Source: Alphaproteobacteria bacterium (lineage in GTDB: Bacteria; Pseudomonadota; Alphaproteobacteria; Rickettsiales; JABDBP01). From it: a DNA stretch of 47,817 nucleotides. The notes under the pieces were generated by a model. That model searched no databases, was not told where the DNA came from, and was given only the letters and a program-made list of their open reading frames with translations. The position numbers and the translations under genes are program-made. Where the stretch lies: assembly GCA_013288565.1 (NCBI GenBank), contig JABDBP010000012.1:1-47817 (forward strand). Direction: 5' to 3'. Shown one piece after another: positions 1 through 8,182 of the stretch (its first letter is position 1; each line of letters begins with the position of its first letter).

Positions 1-48
1 TCAATTATCCCTGTTAATATCACGCACGGTTACGTATATATTCGGAAA

Positions 49-1251
49 ATGGTTAACGCAAGATTCATAAAATTTTTCCTCTGCAGACTGATAAGGAGAG
101 GCGAGTTGAAGATCATAACCGCGGAAGGCGCGGCGATGATCTTGGGCGTTCCCAGTGCAAAACCTAAGGTCACCATCCGGCTGCATGATAAAAACCTGCC
201 GCTGAAACTGATGCTGAATTTCACTTTGGCGCTCGGCGAAGCTTATATGGATGGCCGGCTTACCATAGAAGAAGGAACGCTCTATGATTTGCTGGAATTA
301 TTCGCCATAAATTATCACGATTCGCCGCCGCTATTACCGGGATATGTAACGCGTCCGGCGGAGTCCCTGCTGCGGTTCATCCATCAATATAATCCCGTTC
401 ATATCGCCCAGAAAAACGTGGCGCATCATTATGATTTATCTGATGCGCTTTATAAAATTTTCCTCGACAAGGATATGCAATACTCCTGCGCCTATTTTGA
501 ATCGGCGGGCGATAGTTTGGAAACTGCACAGCTGAATAAAAAGCGACACATCGCTTCAAAATTACTGCTGAAACCCGGGATGAAGGTTCTTGATATCGGC
601 TCCGGCTGGGGTGGGCTGGCACTTTATCTGGCGAAAAATCACGGCGTGGAAGTCACTGGCCTGACGTTATCCGCCGAGCAGCATAAAATCGCAGTAGAAC
701 GGGCAAGGCAAGAAGGCCTGGCGGATAAGGTAAAGTTTCTCATCCGCGATTACCGCGAGGAAACGACTGAATATGATCGGATAGTTTCGGTCGGGATGTT
801 TGAGCATGTCGGCGTCCGGCATTACGGGGAATTTTTTGAGAAATTAAAAAAATTGCTCAAAAACGATGGCGTCGCCCTGCTGCATTCGATCGGGCGGATG
901 GACGGGCCAGGAATCACCGATCCGTGGGTGAGGAAATACATATTCCCCGGCGGCTATGCTCCGGCGCTTTCCGAAGTGCTGCCGGTGATCGAAAGACTAG
1001 GGCTTTGGGCCACCGATATCGAAATCCTGCGGCTGCATTATGCCAAAACTTTGAAGGAATGGCGAAATAGGTTTACCCAACATCGCGAGGAAATAAAACG
1101 GCTATATGACGAACGGTTCTGCCGCATGTGGGAATTTTATCTAATCGGTGGCGAGATGGATTTCCGGTACTTAAGCACCATGGTATTCCAGATCCAGATT
1201 ACGAAAGATGTATCGGCAGTGCCGTTGACTAGAGATTATATTTACGGCTAA
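49..1251 (+). CDS. cfa: Cyclopropane-fatty-acyl-phospholipid synthase
   Basis: This enzyme transfers a methylene group from S-adenosylmethionine to the double bond of unsaturated acyl chains in membrane phospholipids, a stress and stationary-phase membrane modification. The 400-residue length is normal for the family. Visible marks are HYDLSDALYKIFL near 127-139, the QYSCAYF motif near 144-150 with the conserved Cys, the SAM-binding VLDIGSGWGG near 180-189, and MFEHVG near 250-255, whose Glu is a bicarbonate ligand in the E. coli enzyme. The ATG at 49 keeps the full N-terminal domain; there is only a weak GGAA before it. It ends 1 nt before the convergent icd gene, so it is probably a single-gene unit. 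The upstream 48 bases hold nothing I can interpret. Confidence 0.93.
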   Translation: MVNARFIKFFLCRLIRRGELKIITAEGAAMILGVPSAKPKVTIRLHDKNLPLKLMLNFTLALGEAYMDGRLTIEEGTLYDLLELFAINYHDSPPLLPGYVTRPAESLLRFIHQYNPVHIAQKNVAHHYDLSDALYKIFLDKDMQYSCAYFESAGDSLETAQLNKKRHIASKLLLKPGMKVLDIGSGWGGLALYLAKNHGVEVTGLTLSAEQHKIAVERARQEGLADKVKFLIRDYREETTEYDRIVSVGMFEHVGVRHYGEFFEKLKKLLKNDGVALLHSIGRMDGPGITDPWVRKYIFPGGYAPALSEVLPVIERLGLWATDIEILRLHYAKTLKEWRNRFTQHREEIKRLYDERFCRMWEFYLIGGEMDFRYLSTMVFQIQITKDVSAVPLTRDYIYG

Positions 1252-1252
1252 T

Positions 1253-2692
1253 TCACTCCCCCTGCCCGGCCGTGAATCCGGGTTTGCCTTCGAAATTATA
1301 GAGATTCTCGGTCTTGATAAAATCGATTTGCGCTGCCTTGAACTGGTTTAGCAATTCCAATATTTCGCCATGCGGAACCGGCTGCTTGCCTAAATAACGG
1401 CAGCACCAATGGTCATTATATTTGAGTCCCGAAATATCGCCCGGCCAGACTTTTAGGCCACGATTGGAAATACTTTGCAAAGCCAGGCCAGCGGTTTTGA
1501 ATTTACCTACTACACCGGCAACCTGGATAGCATTTTGATTCCTGATATCAGCGAAAATATCCACGCCGACCAATTCTTTTTTCTCGGCAATTCGGAGTGA
1601 TACCCCGGATTTTTTTGCGCTTGATTCGGATTTCCCGGCATAATCCACCGCGCGTAATTTCTTAGGTTTTTTGCCGAGATGATCGATCACCGCTTTGGCA
1701 AAATCCTTTGTTCCGACTTTTTTCTTTGATATTTTTTTATTATATAGATCCGCCGTATGGATGCCGCTTTCGATGGTGGCGAGCAGCGCGTTATGCACCA
1801 GTGTCGCTATCTTGTTCTGACCAATATGCACCAGCATCATCACCGCGCCGGCGAGCAAGCCAGACGGATTAGCTATATCTTGCCCCGCTATGTCAGGCGC
1901 GCTGCCGTGGATTGCCTCAAACATCGCATATTCATCGCCGACGTTGGACGAACCCGCCAGCCCGACCGAGCCGGAAATCTCCGCCGCGATATCGGAAATA
2001 ATATCGCCGTATAGGTTCATGGTGACGATGACATCGAAAATCTCCGGCTTCGCGGCAATCCGCGCCGAGCCGATATCGACGATATAATGGTCATTCGCAA
2101 TGTTCGGATATTCTTTTGCGATTTCATTGAAGGTGCGGTGGAACAGGCCGTCCGTCATTTTCATTATGTTATCTTTGCTCATGCAGGAGACTTTTTTGCG
2201 GTTGTTTTTCACCGCATATTCGAAGGCGTAGCGCACGATTTTTTCGCAGCCGGTGCGGCTGACTAATTTCAAACATTGCACCACTTCGTCGGTCTGGCGG
2301 TGCTCAATGCCGGTATATAAATCCTCCTCGTTCTCGCGCACTATCACCATATCCATCACCTGATGCGGCGTTGAAACGAATGGGTAATATGACGCTACCG
2401 GCCGCACATTGGCATAAAGCCCAAGCGATTTGCGCAGCGTGACGTTCAGGCTTTTATACCCACCGCCCTGCGGCGTGGTTATCGGCGCTTTTAAAATAAT
2501 TTTGGTACGGTGGATAGATTCCCATGATGCTGGCGCTATGCCCGAAGTCTGGCCGCTTTCATAAACTTTTTTACCGACTTCGATGATTTCCGGTTTTATA
2601 TCAGCCTTCGCGGCTTTCAGAATAGAAAGCGCCGCTTCCATTATCTCCGGGCCGATACCGTCGCCATATGCAACCGTGATTGGTGTGGTCAT
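1253..2692 (-). CDS. icd: Isocitrate dehydrogenase, long (about 480-residue) type
   Basis: It oxidises isocitrate to 2-oxoglutarate and CO2 in the TCA cycle. NADP is the likely cofactor, but this is inferred from family only. The first ~340 residues form the isocitrate/isopropylmalate dehydrogenase fold: GDGIGPEIM near 10-18, the substrate loop SLNVTLRKSLGLYANVRP, the metal-binding DIISDIAAEISGSVGLAG and the coenzyme segment HGSAPDIAGQDIANP. The last ~140 residues are an extension as in Rickettsia and Thermus enzymes, which are also about 480-496 residues. A good ribosome site (GGGAGAAG) precedes the ATG. The sucC-sucD operon lies on the same strand upstream, separated by a plus-strand orphan gene, so TCA genes cluster here without forming one operon. 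Confidence 0.95.
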   Translation of the reverse strand: MTTPITVAYGDGIGPEIMEAALSILKAAKADIKPEIIEVGKKVYESGQTSGIAPASWESIHRTKIILKAPITTPQGGGYKSLNVTLRKSLGLYANVRPVASYYPFVSTPHQVMDMVIVRENEEDLYTGIEHRQTDEVVQCLKLVSRTGCEKIVRYAFEYAVKNNRKKVSCMSKDNIMKMTDGLFHRTFNEIAKEYPNIANDHYIVDIGSARIAAKPEIFDVIVTMNLYGDIISDIAAEISGSVGLAGSSNVGDEYAMFEAIHGSAPDIAGQDIANPSGLLAGAVMMLVHIGQNKIATLVHNALLATIESGIHTADLYNKKISKKKVGTKDFAKAVIDHLGKKPKKLRAVDYAGKSESSAKKSGVSLRIAEKKELVGVDIFADIRNQNAIQVAGVVGKFKTAGLALQSISNRGLKVWPGDISGLKYNDHWCCRYLGKQPVPHGEILELLNQFKAAQIDFIKTENLYNFEGKPGFTAGQGE

Positions 2693-2744
2693 AAATCTTC
2701 TCCCCTGGGGCTCCTAAAACCCTGACAAACCTAAATGATTCCCG

Positions 2745-2776
2745 TTAACGATTCATTAACTATTTTGATTTATAAT
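2745..2776 (+). promoter_or_regulatory. CtrA-type promoter of the 430-aa gene
   Basis: TTAACGATTCATTAAC at 2745-2760 fits TTAA-N7-TTAAC, the CtrA box of Caulobacter. Exactly 10 nt later comes a perfect TATAAT (2771-2776), so the box covers the -35 region. A GATTC (GANTC, CcrM-type methylation site) lies inside the spacer. The same arrangement recurs before four other orphan units. The box is nearly symmetrical, but no -10 hexamer is seen in the icd direction. Confidence 0.72.
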
Positions 2777-2812
2777 TGATTTTGGCGAATATAATTCTCG
2801 AGTGCAACATTT

Positions 2813-4105
2813 ATGCAGAAGCCGGATAAAGTAGAACCATTGCAGTGGCAGAAGGTATTGCTTGAGCATAACATTCATCTTCTCGGCAGGGATCAGGCTG
2901 CGGCTTTGATAATAAATGAAGATGGCTCCATCAGCTCGCATATTACTGGCAAACATCCTCTAGCACTCATTACCATTACTGATTTAGATAAGGAGATAGC
3001 AAATCCTGAATCGCTGGAAAATCTTAGGGAATCGCTTGGAGAAATATCGAAGAGAATCAATAGCCAGAATGGATCAGGTATTACTGCCGATTACCTGATT
3101 CGTATGATGAGGAAAAAAGCCGACAAGATTCGGCCTTCGGGATTTCGCGACAAGCTTACCGCAGATGAAGATCTGATAAGAAAAACCTATTTCTTAAATA
3201 TAACCGCGAACCCGGCACTTGCTGCATTTCTTGCCCTAGCCGATTGGAATACGCGCAAAATGCCTGGGAAGGAAGAAGAACTACCGGCGCAAAGAACCAT
3301 CTTCTGTACCGGTGCGCAAAGAAGCACGGTTCCAGAGCTGGATACCAGATACCGAGGCACAGGCATCGCCGGCTATAATAGTTTTAGTCGAATTATGGTA
3401 CAAAGCTCTTTGCTTATAGATTATGGAGGAGGCCGCCTGGACAACATATTGACCTCCTATCGCACAACAACTTTGGAAGAAATGCACCATGCCCTGGATG
3501 GATTTTTCTCTCGTGATCTCAGTAAATCTATTCATCAATCACTGATCGAGGAAGATAAAGAGGGCATAAAGGCTTTAGACGATATTAATGGTAAAATTGC
3601 GATGAGGCGAGAATTGAGCGAGTCTGAGGTAACAAAACTTAACCACATGAAAAATCTACTGCCGAAAGTTAGTAAAAATGAGTTGATTTATTTCCTGCGC
3701 CATGCGTGGGCTTTATTGAAGAATGCGATCAGCGTGAGCGGAGAGATCTATGCTGATATAAGAAAACAAAGCAAAAATGGCGATCACTCCGGGCTGCAAT
3801 TCGAGCAATATGCGAAGATAGCCGCATTCGGAGATGTACTCTGCCAGAATTTGAACGATAAGGATATCGGTCATAAGCTGCTTGCTCTCCTGCTCCCGCC
3901 CAAGGAAAAGGAAATCAATGGCAAGGTTTATAAAAACCTGACGGCAGTTTACCTGGATGCCGCAAGGAAGATAGATGAGTGGTACGAATCCACCTTTACT
4001 GCAGCCGAAAGGCAGCAAGCAGCGGATTATATAGCTGCAATCAGGGAGGAAGATCGTTCTCCTGGGTTGCGTGGCACGGCAAACCAACAAGAGTTTGGAC
4101 GATGA
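2813..4105 (+). CDS. Unrecognised 430-residue protein with an EEMHHALD motif
   Basis: I do not recognise this family. No signal peptide or membrane segment is visible, so it is probably cytoplasmic or exported by a non-Sec route. Near residues 222-229 it has EEMHHALDGFF, which resembles the HExxH-ALD helix of zinc metalloproteases such as the anthrax lethal factor group, but the first His is Glu. It is therefore either a diverged or inactive zincin or a coincidence. Around it lie LLIDYGGGRLDNIL and, after, a mostly helical charged region. The C-terminus is arginine-rich and polar. It sits alone on the plus strand between icd and sucD, has its own CtrA-type promoter, and ends 2 nt before the sucD stop. 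No clear ribosome site precedes the ATG. Codon use looks more A/T-rich than in the TCA genes, by eye only. Confidence 0.8.
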   Translation: MQKPDKVEPLQWQKVLLEHNIHLLGRDQAAALIINEDGSISSHITGKHPLALITITDLDKEIANPESLENLRESLGEISKRINSQNGSGITADYLIRMMRKKADKIRPSGFRDKLTADEDLIRKTYFLNITANPALAAFLALADWNTRKMPGKEEELPAQRTIFCTGAQRSTVPELDTRYRGTGIAGYNSFSRIMVQSSLLIDYGGGRLDNILTSYRTTTLEEMHHALDGFFSRDLSKSIHQSLIEEDKEGIKALDDINGKIAMRRELSESEVTKLNHMKNLLPKVSKNELIYFLRHAWALLKNAISVSGEIYADIRKQSKNGDHSGLQFEQYAKIAAFGDVLCQNLNDKDIGHKLLALLLPPKEKEINGKVYKNLTAVYLDAARKIDEWYESTFTAAERQQAADYIAAIREEDRSPGLRGTANQQEFGR

Positions 4106-4107
4106 AT

Positions 4108-4989
4108 CTAAGCCGCCTTCTTCAACAACTCCAGCATCGTTTGACCCAACGCCGCTGGGGAATCGGAGACTTTGATTCCGGCCGATTTCATTGCCTCGAT
4201 TTTCGATTCCGCATCGCCCTTGCCGCCTGATACTATCGCCCCGGCATGGCCCATCCGCCGGCCCGGAGGCGCGGTGCGGCCGGCGATGAAACCGACTGTC
4301 GGCTTTTTTATTTTCGATTTCTTGATGAAATCCGCCGCTTCTTCCTCTGCCGCGCCGCCGATTTCGCCGATCACCATGATCGCTTCGGTCTGCGGATCTG
4401 CCAAAAACATTTCAACGCATTCCAGGAAATTCGTGCCATTCACCGGGTCGCCGCCGATGCCGATGCAGGTTGATTGGCCGAGGCCGGCATCGGTGGTTTG
4501 CTTCACCGCTTCATAGGTCAGCGTCCCAGAACGCGAGACGATACCGACTTTTCCCTTCATATGGACGTGCCCGGGCATGATGCCGATTTTGCATTCGCCG
4601 GGAGTGATGACGCCCGGACAATTCGGCCCGATTAGCCGGGTTTTGGAGCCGACGAGCGTGCGTTTCACCCTCATCATATCCAGCACCGGAATGCCCTCGG
4701 TGATGCAGACTACCAATTCGATTCCGGCATCGATGGCTTCGAGTATGGCATCGGCGGCAAACGGCGGCGGGACGTAAATCACCGATGCGTCGCACCCGGT
4801 TTTGGCACGCGCTTCGGCCACCGTGTCAAATACCGGTAGGTTCAAATGTTTCGTTCCGCCTTTGCCCGGCGTAACGCCACCGACCATTTTAGTGCCATAG
4901 GCAATAGCCTGCTCAGAGTGATAAGTCCCCTCTCTACCCGTAAATCCCTGGCAGATGACTTTGGTGTTTTTGTTTACTAATACGGACAT
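4108..4989 (-). CDS. sucD: Succinyl-CoA ligase, alpha subunit
   Basis: With SucC it converts succinyl-CoA to succinate with substrate-level phosphorylation in the TCA cycle. The 293-residue protein has the CoA-binding Rossmann domain ([13 protein letters not shown] near 12-24, GGVTPGKGG near 37-45), the domain-joining GPNCPG near 121-126 and the phosphohistidine loop [12 protein letters not shown] with His248. The reading frame stays open another 48 codons upstream, but the ATG at 4989 matches the family N-terminus [10 protein letters not shown] and has a ribosome site (AGGAAAAT); the upstream codons overlap the 95-residue gene in another frame. The gene is separated from sucC by two orphan genes, 827 nt in all. 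A near copy of its first 10 codons and leader lies at 5250-5290. Confidence 0.96.
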   Translation of the reverse strand: MSVLVNKNTKVICQGFTGREGTYHSEQAIAYGTKMVGGVTPGKGGTKHLNLPVFDTVAEARAKTGCDASVIYVPPPFAADAILEAIDAGIELVVCITEGIPVLDMMRVKRTLVGSKTRLIGPNCPGVITPGECKIGIMPGHVHMKGKVGIVSRSGTLTYEAVKQTTDAGLGQSTCIGIGGDPVNGTNFLECVEMFLADPQTEAIMVIGEIGGAAEEEAADFIKKSKIKKPTVGFIAGRTAPPGRRMGHAGAIVSGGKGDAESKIEAMKSAGIKVSDSPAALGQTMLELLKKAA

Positions 4990-5001
4990 TTTATTTTCCT
5001 G
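4961..5001 (-). repeat. Direct repeat, copy A (sucD leader and first codons)
   Basis: This 41-nt stretch covers the ribosome site and first ten codons of sucD. It matches 5250-5290 at 35 of 41 positions without gaps, in the same orientation. It is the original copy, because it continues into a normal SucD. Confidence 0.85.
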
Positions 5002-5278
5002 AATTGGTTTTATCGTTGTTATATTTATTCGTAGCGCCTTCCAGTAATGTCGGATCACATTTTTTACCGGCGAAATCGGCTTGCATGTCGCCGAGCTTTT
5101 TCTTCCAGGCGGCGCGCATATTTTCATTGACATTGCTGGCGGTAACCCTGCCGTTCAGGCTGACTATACTTTTCGCCATATCCTTGCATTCGTTGGCCTG
5201 GGCGGGGGGAGTGGAGAGAAATGCGAACCCGGCAAGCAGATATATGAACTTGGTGTTTTTATTTACTAGGACGGACAT
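4991..5278 (-). CDS. Small secreted protein with a sucD-derived N-terminus
   Basis: The 95-residue protein starts [10 protein letters not shown], identical to the first ten residues of SucD, then runs straight into a hydrophobic core [12 protein letters not shown] and an AQA signal-peptidase site near residues 26-28. The predicted mature part is about 67 residues, polar and lysine-rich, with two Cys (NEC and KKC) that could pair in the periplasm. I do not recognise the mature domain. Translation start and ribosome site (CAGGAGAG) come from the duplicated sucD leader, so a secreted protein seems to have taken over the sucD start, with NKNTK acting as the positively charged region of its signal peptide. 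It lies 1 nt before the sucD ATG and 18 nt after the 172-residue gene, so it is probably made from the sucC-sucD transcript. Confidence 0.75.
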   Translation of the reverse strand: MSVLVNKNTKFIYLLAGFAFLSTPPAQANECKDMAKSIVSLNGRVTASNVNENMRAAWKKKLGDMQADFAGKKCDPTLLEGATNKYNNDKTNSGK

Positions 5279-5290
5279 TTTTCTCTCCTG
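5250..5290 (-). repeat. Direct repeat, copy B (duplicated sucD head)
   Basis: Second copy of the sucD leader and first ten codons, 35/41 identical to 4961-5001. It now begins the 95-residue secreted protein. The six differences are silent for the ten residues or lie in the leader. Confidence 0.85.
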
Positions 5291-5296
5291 TTGTTC

Positions 5297-5815
5297 TTAA
5301 CGAGTCTTGGCTGGTCTTTTAGAACTTACAACTGAGGGGCCAGCTCCTATTATTTCAGATACATCAATGCCAAATTTCTCCCCTAATGCCCTTATCGATT
5401 CTTTGCTTATTTCAACCCTTGCTCCCCGTACTCGCGATGTTACCCCTTCGAGATTACTTTGTAACCGATCACGTCTCTCCTGCCCATTAAGAGAATCCAC
5501 CAGATTATAGGCAGCTTTTCCATCAACTATAGCCAAAGCAGGTGCCACGCGATACGCCACCGGATGATCATCATGCATAAATTCAGCGCCATATAATATG
5601 GCATCCCGATCCCTGGAGAATGAAGTCAGAAACTCTTCCACATCTTCCTTTCCTGCCTTTAGGGCTTCGGATTTTAACCAACCTTCGACGTAAGCATCAA
5701 TCGGGGGTTGCGGGTTAAACTCAGGATATCGGCCACTCCTTTTCAGAACTATCCCCAATACAACAAGTAACTGTTGTTCTTCCGTGAATCCCGGCGGCGC
5801 CTGTTTTCTCGACAT
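5297..5815 (-). CDS. Unrecognised 172-residue protein inside the suc operon
   Basis: I do not recognise this protein. It has no signal peptide or membrane segment. The N-terminal half has FTEEQQLLVVLGIVLKRSG and a short helical region ending AEFMHDDHPVAYRVAPALA; the C-terminal third, with ISKESIRALGEKFGIDVSEI, could be a small helical DNA- or protein-binding unit and ends in a basic tail. Its ATG is one base after the sucC stop and its ribosome site (AAGGTGG) lies in the last sucC codons, so translation is probably coupled to SucC. It is followed by the 95-residue secreted gene and then sucD. Normally sucC and sucD are adjacent, so this is an insertion in a core operon. Confidence 0.78.
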   Translation of the reverse strand: MSRKQAPPGFTEEQQLLVVLGIVLKRSGRYPEFNPQPPIDAYVEGWLKSEALKAGKEDVEEFLTSFSRDRDAILYGAEFMHDDHPVAYRVAPALAIVDGKAAYNLVDSLNGQERRDRLQSNLEGVTSRVRGARVEISKESIRALGEKFGIDVSEIIGAGPSVVSSKRPAKTR

Positions 5816-5816
5816 A

Positions 5817-6989
5817 TCAGGCCACCTTCCTTTTAATTGCTTGCGTCACTTTCTCTGCTGCGTCAGCTAGGTTATCGGCACTGAGTATGGGAAGCCCCGA
5901 ATTTTTCAAAATCTCTTTCCCCTCTTTCACATTCGTCCCTTCGAGCCGCACTACCAGAGGAACCGCAAGATGCACTTCCTTCGCTGCCGCGATAACACCC
6001 TCGGCTATGATGTCGCAACGCATGATTCCACCGAAAATATTGACTAGAATAGCCTTCACATTAGGATCGGATAAAATAATCTTGAATGCTTCCGCCACTT
6101 TTTCTTTCTTTGCCCCGCCCCCGACATCGAGGAAATTAGCCGGTTCCGAGCCGTATAATTTGATGATGTCCATCGTCGCCATGGCTAGCCCTGCGCCATT
6201 CACCATGCACCCTATCTGCCCATCCATTTTCACATATGAAAGCCCGAACCGCGAGGCACGTACCTCCAGCGGGTCTTCTTCATCCTCGTCGCGCATTTCC
6301 ATGATTTCCGGATGGCGGTAGAGCGCGTTATCGTCGAAATTTATTTTCGCGTCGAGCGCGATTAAATCGCCCTGTTTGGTTTCAGCGAGTGGATTTATTT
6401 CGATTTGGCTGGCATCGGTTTGAATGAAACAATCATATAACGCCGCCGCGAATTTGCCGAATTTCTTTGCCAATTCCCCCTCGAACCCCAAGGCTTTGGC
6501 CAGCTTTCGCGCATGAAACGGCTGGAACCCCGCCACCGGATCAACCGAAACTGAAACGATTTTCTCCGGCGATTTATGCGCCACTTCCTCGATTTCCATC
6601 CCGCCTTCCTTGGATGCGACGAAATTGATGCGGGAAGTTGCGCGATCCACCACCATGCTCAAATAATATTCCTTTGCAATCTCGCTGCCAGCTTCGATAT
6701 AAACCCGTTTTACCAGCTTGCCTTCCGGGCCGGTTTGGTGCGTAACCAGGATTTTTCCAAGCAACTCGCGAGTTTTTTCTTTGACATCGGAGAGCGATTT
6801 CACCACCTTGACGCCGCCCGCCTTGCCGCGCCCACCCGCATGAATCTGGGCTTTCACTACCCATACCGGGCCACCCAAGGATTGCGCCACGCGCTCGGCC
6901 TCGGTCGGGTCGAACGCCACGCCGCCATCAGGCACCGGCACCTTATATTTCCTGAGCAGTATTTTCGCCTGGTATTCGTGGATGTTCAT
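5817..6989 (-). CDS. sucC: Succinyl-CoA ligase, beta subunit
   Basis: This is the nucleotide-binding subunit of the TCA-cycle succinyl-CoA ligase. The 390-residue protein starts with the family signature [20 protein letters not shown], has the ATP-grasp domain over roughly residues 1-235 ([15 protein letters not shown] near 47-61, EINPLAETK near 198-206) and the CoA-ligase flavodoxin-like domain after it ([27 protein letters not shown]). An AGGGG ribosome site precedes the ATG. It is the first gene of an operon that continues with two orphan genes and sucD. The region upstream holds a CtrA-type promoter pointing the other way. Confidence 0.96.
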   Translation of the reverse strand: MNIHEYQAKILLRKYKVPVPDGGVAFDPTEAERVAQSLGGPVWVVKAQIHAGGRGKAGGVKVVKSLSDVKEKTRELLGKILVTHQTGPEGKLVKRVYIEAGSEIAKEYYLSMVVDRATSRINFVASKEGGMEIEEVAHKSPEKIVSVSVDPVAGFQPFHARKLAKALGFEGELAKKFGKFAAALYDCFIQTDASQIEINPLAETKQGDLIALDAKINFDDNALYRHPEIMEMRDEDEEDPLEVRASRFGLSYVKMDGQIGCMVNGAGLAMATMDIIKLYGSEPANFLDVGGGAKKEKVAEAFKIILSDPNVKAILVNIFGGIMRCDIIAEGVIAAAKEVHLAVPLVVRLEGTNVKEGKEILKNSGLPILSADNLADAAEKVTQAIKRKVA

Positions 6990-7096
6990 GGTTTCCCCTA
7001 AAAAATCCGATTTATGGCTCTGCTATCTTTATAACATGTTGAAATTACAGTGCAACAGGGAATGGTGGGAGGGGAATGCGCCTTAATTTCGCGCCG

Positions 7097-7129
7097 TTAA
7101 TGATTTATTAACCTTTTCATGCTAATAAT
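7097..7129 (+). promoter_or_regulatory. CtrA-type promoter of the sigma-like gene
   Basis: TTAATGATTTATTAAC at 7097-7112 fits TTAA-N7-TTAAC. Ten nt later TAATAAT (7123-7129) serves as a -10 element. It resembles the 2745 promoter closely, down to the CCG just before the box. Confidence 0.7.
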
Positions 7130-7162
7130 TGGTTTAAGATTGAATTTTTTATAGAGGGAAAA

Positions 7163-8182
7163 ATGGCTCGTTCGAAAAATGGTAATGGCCGGTCTGATGG
7201 TTTGCAAGAAAGGTTGTTTAGAAGAGATTTAGAACTCGCGGCAGCACTATATGAGGAGCGGCACGGGAAGAAGACGAATGAAGAATTGGCAAATGAGATC
7301 ATCGCCATGGTGAAGAATACGCCAGACGTCAAAATAAAACTCGGCGGCAAGACAATCAAAAAATCCCTGATTAAGTTGATGGAGGATAATGCAAGACCTA
7401 GTGATGCCGCAGCGCAAATTAGGGCAGCGGCGGGAAAGGCGGAAACCTTGAGGGATGCCAATTCAAATTTCCTCAGAGCCTCAATATTGCTGGAAAAAGT
7501 TGCAGGATTTCAAGAGACAGCTACGGCACTGTTCGGGAAGAACTTAAGGATAATCTATTCGTGGGCAAACAAGACTAATAAGCGCAATCCCGCTATCGAC
7601 AGCGATGATTTTGTCCAGGATTTCTTTCCATATTTTTGCGCCAATATAGTGAAATTTGACAAGAATAGAGGTAATGGGGTGTTCAACACCTTCTTGGGGC
7701 AACGCCTCCGCAGCTTCAGCACCAGCTACAGACGCGCCGAGGGGATACACCACAAAGAAATGACCGGCTTTGTAAGTGACGCGAATGAAATGGGCGTAGT
7801 TGGCAGCGAACTGAGCTTTGTCAGCGAGTCAGGTACTACGAACGTGAAAGGGCAATTTCTTGTCAGCAGCAGACAGGATGATTCTCTTGATGAAATTGCT
7901 CTGAGAAATGAGGAAATTGCATTACTTCTGGCACTGATTGCAAAGCTGCCCGAGAAGGAAAGGCAATTGCTGGAGCAACGGTATATAAAAGAGACCCCTT
8001 TGAAGGAAATGGCAAAAGTACATAAACAAGATAGTTCCAAATTAGGGGGGAATTTAGCCTATATATTGGCTAAATTACGTAAAGAACTGAAAGATCCGGG
8101 TCAGGAACAATGGGTCGGGTATGTCACAAAACCTTCAGGAACTCAAGGTGCGGATGACCTTACTCCGACCTCCCAGCGCTGA
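7163..8182 (+). CDS. Divergent sigma-70-family-like protein
   Basis: Two parts look like a sigma factor. Residues ~125-190 resemble region 2: SDDFVQDFFPYF, then FDKNRGNGVFNTFLGQRLRS, which parallels the KFDPERG-FSTYA segment. Residues ~245-310 resemble region 4: LPEKERQLLEQRY followed by a helix-turn-helix candidate, TPLKEMAKVHKQDSSKLGGN. The first ~120 residues are charged, helical and not recognised; the ~50 residues between the two regions are low-conservation and Ser-rich. At 339 residues it is longer than an ECF sigma factor and lacks the usual region 3. It may direct a special promoter set or be a non-sigma relative. It has a GAGGG ribosome site, its own CtrA-type promoter, and its last 23 nt overlap the convergent end of parB. 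Confidence 0.7.
   Translation: MARSKNGNGRSDGLQERLFRRDLELAAALYEERHGKKTNEELANEIIAMVKNTPDVKIKLGGKTIKKSLIKLMEDNARPSDAAAQIRAAAGKAETLRDANSNFLRASILLEKVAGFQETATALFGKNLRIIYSWANKTNKRNPAIDSDDFVQDFFPYFCANIVKFDKNRGNGVFNTFLGQRLRSFSTSYRRAEGIHHKEMTGFVSDANEMGVVGSELSFVSESGTTNVKGQFLVSSRQDDSLDEIALRNEEIALLLALIAKLPEKERQLLEQRYIKETPLKEMAKVHKQDSSKLGGNLAYILAKLRKELKDPGQEQWVGYVTKPSGTQGADDLTPTSQR

Noticed and set aside
1-186. A minus-strand gene at the left end
   Set aside because: It overlaps the start of cfa in the opposite direction and the translation has no recognisable or coherent features.
2745-2760. The CtrA-like box as a regulator of icd on the minus strand
   Set aside because: The box is nearly symmetrical, but 10 nt downstream in that direction is TAGGTT, a poor -10, while TATAAT is perfect on the plus side.
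4990-5133. An open frame of 48 codons upstream of sucD that would give a 341-residue protein
   Set aside because: The family start [10 protein letters not shown] with a ribosome site is at 4989, and the upstream codons overlap the 95-residue gene in another frame.
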